Of a stretch of 26,130 nt of DNA, positions 11,420 to 22,787 are shown piece after piece (within the stretch, counting starts at the first letter, position 1; each line of letters begins with the position of its first letter). The stretch covers positions 1-26,130 of the forward strand of contig JADNRV010000532.1 in the NCBI GenBank assembly GCA_015499995.1, read 5' to 3'. The notes beneath the pieces were generated by a model, which saw nothing but the letters and a program-made list of their open reading frames with translations, ran no database searches and was not told the DNA's origin. The translations under genes and the position numbers were made by a program. Source of the DNA: Flammula alnicola. Taxonomy: Eukaryota > Basidiomycota > Agaricomycetes > Agaricales > Strophariaceae.

Positions 11420-11953
11420 TCTTCCCTACCCCTTTCAGTTTCCAGCTTTCGGTGTCGAGTAGTATAAGCAAGCCGCTTCAAGGGTTCGTTCTAGAACCAA
11501 GTCTAGACTCTAAGATCAAGTCTAAGAGAAAGCGTGTAACGTCCGTGAGTGTTGGGTATCAAGACAGTAAATCAAGTTTTGCAGAACGCCATGAAGAAAG
11601 AATGTTAGAGTACAGGCAGGTGTTGTACACCGGGACGGAGAGTCGTTGTGTCAGCCGGAAATTTTGAAGTTCCGAAAAAGGAAATTTGGATATAAAAACA
11701 CGCGTCGGAACGGCAACGCGTCTTGCGGCAAAGAAATGCGTTCTCCAGAGGAAACACAAAGGAAACAACATCCCAAGCCTTACCAAGAACGCAAGTCAAT
11801 ACGTTGCGGAACTCCGAAGTAATATTTACATATGCGATTACAAGAATAATAAACGAGTCCTTCACGGTGCTCTGACGCTCCGGGTATTCAATGTTCAGTC
11901 GATGCCGCTGCTTCTGTTAGTAAACAGGCGACAGACACTTTCAAAAACAAACC
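11420..11953. other. Spacer between ORT1 start and dehydrogenase stop
   Basis: Contains the ORT1 promoter (read on the minus strand) and the dehydrogenase 3' flank further right. Imperfect repeated copies of AAGTCTA occur at about 11499-11526. No exon, RNA gene or clear TATA box was identified. Confidence 0.4.
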
Positions 11954-13593
11954 CTAGGGCTTGATAGCGATTTTGAGCGCCGTTCGACTGTTCATCTTGT
12001 CCAAGGCAGCCTGGTAGTCATCCAGCTTAAATATGTCGGTCACCATGCCCTTCACGTTGATCTTTCCACCATCAAGGTAGGCGACGGCGCGAGGGAAGCA
12101 GAACGTTTGGGAGAAAGACCCGATGATCTTGAAGGAAAATATAAATGAATAAATGAAGCAGAAACATAAGTCAGAAATCCCTCACCTTGATCTCATCTCC
12201 GAAAATCTAAATAGAGGAACGATTAACCACACGTCAACAGCGAACGTGAGGGATAAAACCCACCTTCGATGGCGGCCAATGCACCAAAGCCTTGTTCTCA
12301 TAAACCCCATATATCATCAACGTTCCACCCCTTCTCACATAGTTGATACTCTCATTCGCCACCTTTTCAACTCCAGTGGCCTCAACGACCACATCAAACC
12401 CATACGGATTGTCGTCCTTGAGCTTCTGCCACTGCGCCTCAGGATTCTCCCTGTCCAACTCGATATACTCATCGCCCGCGTTGATCTTCTTTGCAATATC
12501 CGTCTTGATGCCCTTGTTCGCAGCGATAACGACGCGTGAAGCCCCGTTAAGCTTGAGCAATTGTGCGAGTATCAAACCCGTTGGCCCAGCGCCGAGGAGG
12601 AGCACCTCAATCCCAACTGGCGGGTTGAGTTTGTCGAGGCCGTGGATCGCACACGCTGCAGGCTCCAACAGTGTGGATTCCTCATCTGTGAGATTATGGA
12701 TCTTGTACAACTTCTTCTGTTGGCTATCAATCGGGATCGTCAGAAACTGTCTGTCATATGAACAAAGAAGATCCGGAGAGACTGACTATTTGATGTACTC
12801 CGCGAAGCCTCCATCCTGAGTAACGCCACACGAACGGAAATCCTCGCACAAAAGGGATTGTCCTCGACGGCAATAGAAACAGGTATCACACTGTCAAGTC
12901 AGTTGGAGAAAACAAGAGATATATCGATAGCGTCATCATATCGGGGAGATCGAGATGAGGGACAATATGGGGACAAGAAACGAAGTCAGTTCCTGTGTGG
13001 CTGTGCTATGAGAATTAACCTGAATTAACGGAAGACTGACAGTGATGCCGACGTCCGCGACGCAGCGGTCGCCCATAGAGAAACCCTTCACGTCCTTGCC
13101 CATTTCAACAATGGTTCCAATTGATTCGTGTCCAGGAATAAGCTAGATATAAATGTCAGCAGAAATAGCGATATTCCGGGAATATTTCGACTTGCAGGGA
13201 ATTTCGAGATGAACTCTCCCTATCAAAGGCATCAGCATCCGAAGCGCGCACAGTGGCCAAGCATATTACCTGGTCAATATGCCCATCGGTACCACAAACA
13301 CCTTGAGTTAATTTATCGCCTTAGAACAAAGAAGCCCCGGACGATGAAGCAATCGGTTCTCACCGCAACAGCTAACTATGAGAGACGATGATGTCAGTGG
13401 GGTCAATCACCCTGAAATAGCGCATATATTCACCTTTGAGCAAGACCTCGTCGTCGCCTATCTGCGGAATGGGCACTTGCTTAACTACAAAGTCTCTGGG
13501 CTACAGCGACGTCAAAAACCCTCGATAGCGACGATTGAAAACGCATATACGCACCGCATTGTACCAGACCGCTTTCATCATTCCTTGAGGCAT
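11954..13593 (-). CDS. Zinc-dependent medium-chain alcohol/polyol dehydrogenase
   Basis: NAD(P)-dependent MDR enzyme, probably oxidising a sugar alcohol or secondary alcohol; the exact substrate cannot be read from sequence. Ten exons on the minus strand: 13593-13555, 13500-13434, 13375-13364, 13301-13270, 13219-13196, 13142-13041, 12890-12799, 12750-12264, 12206-12186, 12127-11954; 349 aa, stop TAG. Catalytic zinc ligands are Cys42 (GVCGTD), His63-Glu64 (PGHES) and probably Glu152. The structural zinc site has Cys93, 96, 99 and 107. The Rossmann motif [11 protein letters not shown] lies at 176-186. Length and both zinc sites match the sorbitol/arabinitol/threonine dehydrogenase group. One intron (13143-13195) uses a GC donor (gcaagt); two exons are only 12 and 21 nt. 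All exons join in frame, so the gene looks intact. No targeting peptide is apparent, suggesting a cytosolic enzyme. Confidence 0.9.
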
Positions 13594-14401
13594 GTTTATA
13601 CTTTAGGCGGGGGCGCGGAGAAGATAAATGACTGAGGAAGAGTTCGTATATGCGGGGGTGAAAAGGGCGGTAAAGAAAGAAAGGAGGGATGTGCAAGAGA
13701 CGAGCGTTATATACTCTCGTGAGCCCCACTTTAGCTTCACGTGGTCCGAACAGAGCGAAGGCAGAGCTGTACGCGCGGGGAATTACCAAACCAATTCTTC
13801 TCAATTTCTCCCCTCTAAAATCAAAGTGGGGGCTTGAAATCCTTCGAAATCCCGAATTAGTTGGACCCCTTGTGTCCGCTGTCCTTCCCTTTGACAAGCA
13901 AGTGGATGATATCGCCCGGACAAGTACCGATTCCAGCAAACTTGTTCTGTTTTTACGACGCCTCTGTCCGATGAGGGCAGAGATAGGGTTTGTTTCCGAG
14001 AATAACCATGGGAATGCAGAAAGATAATCTGACGGTTGCGATGTCCTCGCTCCACAGCCAAGATCCTTTGCCAGGTCCAAGTCGTCCACAAACTTGAACT
14101 GCTCCCTCTTATCTCAGTCTTTATCCGTTGTACACGGTGAAGAGGAATTTGTGCGAGTGGAGCTCTTTTCAATGGCAGTAGAAATATATGAGCGCTAATG
14201 GGTGTCGAAAACAATCAGAGGGGCCGTGGCGGCCCACAGGAAACGAACTTATGACCTACAGACTACGATATGACGTATGTAATAGCACATGGTCGCAGAT
14301 CGTCGCGTTTGGAAGACCGGATCTTATCTTATCATTCACCTCCAACGCTGATCATGAGGTCGAGTGAGGGAAGTCTAATATTACACTTATATAACTACAA
14401 C
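13594..14401. other. Promoter region of the dehydrogenase; 3' flank of the SIM/NLS gene
   Basis: About 800 bp without a supported gene. A 202-codon open frame on the minus strand (about 13481-14089) overlaps the dehydrogenase first exon and has no family resemblance, so I treat it as chance. The part next to 13593 carries a TATA-like element (separate entry). Confidence 0.4.
13707..13713 (-). promoter_or_regulatory. TATA-like element upstream of the dehydrogenase
   Basis: On the minus strand the sequence reads TATATAA, about 115 bp before the start codon at 13593. The spacing would allow a 5' UTR of roughly 80 bases. It is a motif match only. Confidence 0.35.
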
Positions 14402-15901
14402 TCAATAGTCCGAAAGAACAATAACCTCCTTATCACCACTGTTACCTTCAATGTCGACCTTTCGACGCTTCTTGGGCGAAGTACTGGTAGACTTCTTGGG
14501 AGAAAAAGAAACAATCTTAACGTCACTGTCTGAATCAATATCTTTGATTCTTTTCCCTCCGCCTCCACGTTGAGCCACAGGCGATGAGGTTTCGGGACGG
14601 CGTGAAGGGCTATCGTCCAAATCTATGCCGGTTAGATCAAGGACCTCCGAGTCCTTACGAGGCGTCTTGATCTTCCGTAGATGTGTCGATTGTGAAGGAC
14701 CGAGTATGAATGGATTTTCTAGGTCCGAATCATCCATAATAATATTTTTCTTCCATGGCGAGTGGACCTTGGTCTTTCTGCGTGTAGAAGTCGATGGTTC
14801 GGGTTCCAGATATTCAGACTCACTAAAATCGCCCATAAGTGGACCGATATCTGGGAATGCCGCTGGCTGAGACACCACATGTCGCGCAGTAGCTGGTGTC
14901 CAAGGCTGGCTTTCCTTGGTGCTGGGCTCAATAGCCAAAAGCCTCCGAAGCTGAGGTGATATTCCGCTCGACTGTCTGGGAGTCGAAGGCCCTGGACGCG
15001 CAGCGCGCGCATCACTGTCGCTTTCTGAGGCAAAATCAGGGCCCGCGGAAGAGTGCCGGCGTTGAGGCCTAGCGCGTCGCTTAGGCGTCCTGGATTCAGC
15101 TATCCTCTCGGCGGCGGCAGCCTGTTCGGGAGGAGGAAGGGCAGCAGGCGGGAGATCAGCTTGTGGTGGCTGACCATTGGGATGGGCGCCTTGACCCCTT
15201 GCTGCTTTACGCCCCCGTGGAGCGACGTTTGCAGCTGCCCCTCGTGCTCGTCCACGTCCACGTCCTCCACGAGCATTCGCGGGAGGGTTTTCAGCATTCC
15301 TACACATCAATGATTTAGTTGTCTGCCCGGTCTATCGCTCAGAGGGCTTACTTCTTTGCCAATGCCGCCTCGAACCCTGAGGGGCCACCATACTTCTCCC
15401 AAGAGCGTCGCTCCAACTGGACGCATAGATATTTATGTGCCGTTAAATGCCGGTAGGCAGCGTTGGGGACATAAATCTTGTGCAATGTATAGCAAAGGTC
15501 CACAATATCGTTATCATTGAGCTGTGGAGTGAGTAAGATAGGTGCATAGAAAGGGCGGATTCGCAGGTGCCAGGAACGACTCACCAAAAACCTTTTCTGC
15601 GCTCTCCCCTTGGGCAATATCTCCTGTAACCGACGTACCACAAACGGCACTGCGTTAGCGCCCGCGATTCAGGTATAGACATTGAATCGAAGCGGCGTAC
15701 AGCCATTGGATGACTCGCCTCGGGCCACGACTCCCAATCCCAATTCGAGGTGGGAAAAGGGACTCTCTTGACCGGCGGAAAACCACCTGGGGGTTCAGCC
15801 GTTCTGGAGTCCCACATTATGTCTTTTTCGAGTGTCTGTATCCTTCTCCACCCAGCCTTGGAGGCACTACGACGTCGAATGAACTGTGGCTCCTCCGCCA
15901 T
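14402..15901 (-). CDS. Unrecognised nuclear protein with RG repeats, NLS and SIM-like motifs
   Basis: Exons on the minus strand: 15901-15715, 15649-15585, 15521-15352, 15299-14402; 439 aa, stop TGA. An in-frame ATG at 15919 would add six residues. I do not recognise the family. Residues 1-140 look folded, with many aromatic and basic residues (for example NWDWESWPEAMPFVVRRL and DIVDLCYTLHKIYVPNAAYR). The rest is disordered: an Arg-Gly tract (GGRGRGRARG) at about 147, then Ser/Pro-rich sequence. Near the end are VLDLTGIDLDD (360-370), VKIVSF, the classical nuclear signal PKKRRKV (416-422) and, at the extreme C-terminus, EVIVLSDY. VLDLT and VIVLSD fit the SUMO-interaction pattern of a hydrophobic stretch next to acidic or serine residues. 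I infer a nuclear, SUMO-binding role from motifs only. The first junction (donor gtcatc) is the weakest part of the model. Confidence 0.8.
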
Positions 15902-16307
15902 GATCACTTGGCCTATCAAGGATTTGCAGTGTGAAATTTAAAGCGTAGGGGAAGAGGGGAAATAGAAAGGGTGTAAGAAGCACACATGAGAGTCAGACTT
16001 TAAAAGGCTTCACCGCTGTCTCGGCCAAGTCGACGGATCGGAATCGAAAGGCTGTTATCTTTACATAAGATGTAAGGGGCCTCCCCTTCGGAGTTTCGTC
16101 AAGGTTTGATTTCAGTAACTATGGGCGGTGTCAGATGGTTTATGACAATTGAATACTATCCACATGCTGAAACTTCAAAGATTTATGAATAAAAATGGAC
16201 TACTTATGTACAAGAATAACAATACGAATACCTAACCCAGAAAGCGTCCTACTAAATTCCATTACAGAGACAATAGAGACCACGAAAGAATCACCTCGAA
16301 CACCTCG
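15902..16307. other. Spacer upstream of the SIM/NLS gene
   Basis: Probable promoter of the minus-strand gene starting at 15901 and, at its right end, 3' flank of the next minus-strand gene. No exon or RNA gene seen. Confidence 0.4.
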
Positions 16308-18372
16308 TTAAACCTCTGGCTCGTCCCCAAAAGGATCCCACACCTCGCCCTCCTTCAACACAGGCTTCGTCCACCCAACCGGCTCCACCTCCCCATCATC
16401 CGCAAGCTCGTCCACCTCCACCACCGGCTCCTCAACAACCTCATCATACTTGCACAAAAACTCCGCCTTCTTGATCTTCTCCAGGCGCTTCTCCAAGCGC
16501 CTGATCCGTAGGCGATGTTTGCGCTTCTTCGGCGGCGCGGGCGTCTGGGAGTACTTCTTGTTGGGATAGTGCTCTGAGACGATGACACTGAGGTCGGCGG
16601 GGTCTGGGAGGGAGATGGAGGAGGAGTTGGCAAAGGAGAATTTGAGGGAGGGCGAGGAGAGATGGTTTCCTGGAGAGGATGGAGGGAGGGAAGAGGAGGA
16701 CGAGTCGCAATGCGTGAGGCCTGGCGTTGAGCTGAGGTTGAGTCGCAGGGGGTTTGGCTCTTCTTCGTATTCTTCGTATTCAGCTTCGTCCTCGTCCTCC
16801 TCTTCGTCGACGTCCAGATCTATTTCCTCGGCTTCGTCTTCTGAATATTCCTCCTCTTCTTGCTCGTTTATTTCTGCGTATTCCTCGGCCTCTACCTCCG
16901 AATCATCATTATCAAAAGGATCGTACGCCTTCACTTCCTCGAAAAACAACTCGTCGATATCGTCATACGATAGCCCCAGCGGATCCATAAATTGCAGGAA
17001 GTACAAAGCGAACGCATGCGCAGGCTCGTTCCATTTTTTGGGGTCGATCTGCGCGTCGTGGTTTTCCCGAGTATCGTCCTCGTCTTCCTCTACGTCAGAG
17101 TCCTCCACAAGGACAATGGCCTCTTCATGGCGCACCTGTTTCCGAGGCGACGCCCGTTGTGACTGGAAGAATGGGTGATTAGAGTTAAACGACTGAAGGT
17201 CCTGATCGGTATCGCCGTCGGCGTCCGTGTCTTGATCCAGTTCTCCCAGCAGAGGTTGCCTAGATACCAATTTGTCCTTGCCTTGAGAGCGGCGAGGTGG
17301 TGAGGGGCTTTTTAACCGGGCGACACTCTTTCCTTTCCACCTGGAATCAACAGGCACAACAGGCGAAGAAGAAAGCGTATGTAAGATGGATGTAGAGAAC
17401 ATCGGTCGTGGGAGGGGTGGAGGAGATAAATGCACGCGTCCTCGTGCGCTAAAAACGGACGGCGTGTTCGAGATCCCTCTCTGGCGGGGTAGCATTGTCC
17501 TATTCACCGTTATATGAATCTGGGTGGTGGGAGAGTGATACTAAAAAAGTAAAGAAAACATGATGAGTGGTCTGCAAATCTTTGAGCACTGTAAAACTCA
17601 CGTAGATAATCCCTGTCTGAGGGTCTAAACCGCGAGGCCATGCATGCGCGAGCGTATAGTCTTCTTCGTCGACCCATTTCCATTCATCCGATTCTTCCTC
17701 TATGCCGTCTTCCGTCCCTACTTGACTCTCTTTATCACCCATCTCTTCTTCCTCGTCTTCACTTAATTCGTCCTCCTCCACGCCAAATCTATACCCAGAC
17801 CGCCACCGACCTGGATCGTGCACATTCGACAATTTGACCATCGTCGTCCCAGACTTGATCTGGCCAGGCTTATATAGCGGGCTGTACATCGCTGTCTTGG
17901 ACTTGACCTCGAATAAATACTCTTCTTCGCCGGCTTTGCCGTTTGAGTACCGCGCAGGGGTGTTGAAGAGCCACGCAATGACGGATCGGAGATGCGTGAA
18001 AGTGTAGTTCATAGGCACACGCACAACGCGGTGCACGCCTCCTTGTCGCGGCGAGACGCCGCGCCGTACGAATTGGAACCTTAGCGTGATATGTTTGCTG
18101 AACGAAGAGACTGGGGGCAGGGAATGGAAGAGCCTCTCCTGCCTTTTCCTTCCAAAGGGATTTGAAGGCGAGTCGGAGGCGTGAAGAGGGTAGGGCGTAT
18201 ATGGAGTCCGCGGTGTCGCCAGTGTTGCCCTCCAAGGGCTGCCAGACGATCCACAGCCCGCCGGTGTCTGCGGGAAAGACGCGCTGTCGCGTCTTGTGCG
18301 TTTTCGTGGAGAGCTTGAGTATTGCGATGACTCTCCTCTGTCTTCTTCTTCGATGCTGCGTTTTCGGCTCAT
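16308..18372 (-). CDS. pRiA4b ORF-3-like domain protein with acidic tail
   Basis: Two exons on the minus strand, 18372-17602 and 17540-16308, joined by a clean 61-bp intron (donor gtgagt, acceptor ttttttag); 667 aa, stop TAA. Start chosen at 18372 (context CACCATGA, first residues MSRKRSIEEEDRGE); in-frame ATGs at 18381 and 18459 are also open. Residues 1-90 are basic and Ser/Pro rich. Residues about 94-275 resemble the plasmid pRiA4b ORF-3 fold: ITLRFQFVRRGVSP, HRVVRVPMNYTFTHLRSVI, EEYLFEVK, DYTLAHAW and, across the splice junction, GIIYYHSPTTQIHITVN. That last block corresponds to the 'Y-YDFGD-W-H-I-V' strand pair of the family. The remainder is unrecognised, with a strongly Glu/Asp-rich segment at about 390-500 and a basic helix near 610-630 (RLRIRRLEKRLEKIKK). 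Function unknown; similar acidic tails occur in chromatin and histone-binding proteins, but that is only analogy. Confidence 0.8.
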
Positions 18373-18448
18373 GGTGGGCATTGGGCGAAGAAAGTGAGGA
18401 AGCGTTACTGTCGGTCGTTGTGGATTACCACCGATCCGGTTGCAATTT

Positions 18449-18755
18449 ATGATACACAAACACGGTCACGTGGGACGCGTTTTGATCTTGAAACTCGTGC
18501 GCCGTGGCAACTCCGACGACCCTCCCCGAGATTCTCTCTCTTGTTTCAGACATTTACCAACAACGAGCGCTCGAGTTGTCCAAGGCTTTCATGGCCCTAC
18601 GCAGGTGAGGCATCACCACATACCTATGTAAGAAACTGAGTTTAATACTGAGGCCTGAGGCTGTAAAATACAAGCAGAACATTTGACTCGGAAATCTTGC
18701 AGTGACTCACAACTTACAAGTCTTCGAGCTCAAAGAGCAAGAACAGTACGGCCAA
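18449..18755 (+). CDS. Weak candidate for a small spliced gene
   Basis: A stretch at about 18550-18603 reads IYQQRALELSKAFMALR, which looks protein-like. It is preceded by a strong acceptor (pyrimidine tract ending tttcag at 18549) and followed by a good donor (gtgagg). A consistent model uses ATG 18449 with a 16-base first exon, then the exon above, then an exon after the cag at about 18700 that ends at a TAA, giving a product of only about 40 aa. The first exon is chosen only because it keeps frame, and I recognise no family. It may equally be an upstream piece of something else or chance. Confidence 0.2.
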
Positions 18756-19076
18756 CATAACCAATTCAAAGTTCGCTTGGGCGCACCAGTTTCCGATACG
18801 CTTCCATTTCCACTGTTGGAACCTTCTCATGCCAAATTCCTTCGTCATTCATGCTCAACAATAAGTTGCAGCAACCTTTGGCGGCCAAAAAAAAATCATC
18901 GAGGCATTTCGTATATTGCTTTCTACCCAGGCTTCAGGAAGAATATTTGAGGCTCGACCGGTGACTAGAGCTCCGAGGCTTGAATGATTCTCAAGCTTTC
19001 TCAAGTGACGACATACCGGAGAAAATTCGGGGTAAGTTATCCTTTGACTCGGACGCAGACCCCAGACAATAGAACA

Positions 19077-19083
19077 TATATAA
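19077..19083 (+). promoter_or_regulatory. TATA box of the GH1 gene
   Basis: TATATAA lies 27 bp before ATG 19104 and 48 bp before the in-frame ATG 19125. With the usual TATA-to-start distance, transcripts would begin near or after 19104, which favours 19125 as the translation start. Confidence 0.4.
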
Positions 19084-19103
19084 GCGATCCTACTGGGGCT
19101 CAA

Positions 19104-21473
<2,370 letters not shown>

Positions 21474-22787
21474 GGAACATGTTCAGCCAAGATAAACGAA
21501 AAACCAGGCACATATCACCAATGACCGGTGACCTACTTAAATAGGCAGGATTTTGTACCGATATGGGATAGTCAGAGAACGTGCCTGCAAACGTTCAAGG
21601 GTCTGTGATATCATATCTTTTATCTCTTGTCTTGGCCGAGGTCCCAAGACCCAGACGGCCTATCGTCAATGTTTTTTTAAGCCGGGCGGCGCGCTCTGCG
21701 GTTTGCATATATAGTCAAACGACAGGAACGATGATGCCAACCAACTTCCTGTTGCCTGTGCTACTTTGCGCCACTTGTTTATCAGATGCACTGAAGCAAG
21801 CCGACCAACGGGGTATGATCCGCCTGTTCTAGCCTTGTAGAGATACTTCATGCTGCCACATACTCGTACTGTCTAAGGAAGTTGTCTACATCCTAGGCGA
21901 CTCGAACGCGCCCGGCGCTAATTCTATTATGGTTTGCAGTTGAAGTCGATTTACAGCTCAAAAGATTTATCGCTCAAACTCTCCCATCCAGAATTCCAGA
22001 AAGATGGCGATTTGGTGGGATTTCTCTCATGCTTGACTTACATAGTTCGGTCCCGGGCAAGTCTTGTGCGCCTGGACTGGGAGGATACAGACTGATACAG
22101 GCAGATGTGTTTTTAGCCGCCGTGAAACCCAGGCATCACTAATTAAAAGGCTCAACGATCTACCCAAGTCTCAGAATTGTCTTAGAGGACAGCATCGAAC
22201 TGTCAAAGAGCCTGTGTGAGATGAGGCAAATACAGAGTATTAGACGCACGTTTGCAGCACGATCGCTTGTGATTGGGTGACGTCGGCGTGAGTACTATTT
22301 TTAGTTCACGTGTAGTATCTGTCCTCTAAACTTGGAACAAGACATTTTATAAGTAGACCTCCGTATTATTATCTAAATGAATTGTCGGTGAACGGAAGGG
22401 AAATAAACCACTACTTCTGCTGCAATTATCGCGGTCTTGAGGTTCATCTCGCAATTGTCTCGCGGATATTAAAGCAATGGACTGGAAGACTGGAAGTACG
22501 TTGAACCCGAAATGCAAAAAAAAAATTGAGTCCGAATACGCACGTTGCAGTATCGAAACCTTACGCACACATAACGACGCATACCCTAATAGCGCCAGAT
22601 TGGCCTCCCTTTCTCCCCATGCCGTATTCATGGCCAGGGGCAGATGCATCTCCGTATGTTGGGAACTAGAACCATTTGGAACCGCCGCCGATGGCACGCT
22701 TTTGCTGCTGTGATTATCCATCCGCCCGAGTCAGGCTAGTACTTAAGCTCCCGTCCTTGTGGGCGTTTGCTTTCAAGACTTTCAGAT
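21474..22787. other. Spacer between GH1 and DUF6534-type gene
   Basis: About 1.3 kb without a convincing conserved gene. A tiny secreted-peptide candidate is listed separately. Around 22277-22311 a palindromic TGACGTC and a CACGTG occur about 500 bp before the next gene; both are common regulator cores but their use here is unproven. No repeat or transposon remnant recognised. Confidence 0.4.
21731..21943 (+). CDS. Weak candidate for a 42-residue secreted peptide
   Basis: ATG 21731 opens MMPTNFLLPVLLCATCLSDA, which has the shape of a signal peptide (hydrophobic core, small residues at a possible cleavage point). A TATATA lies just upstream (about 21707-21712). A model with exons 21731-21812 and 21897-21943 (donor gtatga, acceptor cctag) gives a 42-residue product ending in SIMVCS. 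It is not a CaaX pheromone, because the Cys is second from the end. No family recognised; the open frame without splicing is only 33 residues, so this may be chance. Confidence 0.2.

Larger units (their letters stand above)
18373..19103. other. Divergent promoter region between pRiA4b-like gene and GH1 gene
   Basis: About 730 bp that must contain the promoters of both flanking genes. A palindromic CACGTG lies at 18468-18473 and a TATATAA at 19077-19083. A weak small-gene candidate on the plus strand is listed separately. Confidence 0.4.

Noticed and set aside
13481..14089. 202-codon minus-strand open frame upstream of the dehydrogenase
   Set aside because: It overlaps the first intron and first two exons of the dehydrogenase in another frame, and no part resembles a known family.
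16582..17178. 198-codon plus-strand frame rich in Ser opposite the pRiA4b-like gene
   Set aside because: The Ser runs are the complement of the Glu/Asp codons (GAG/GAA) of the acidic tail, so it is a shadow.
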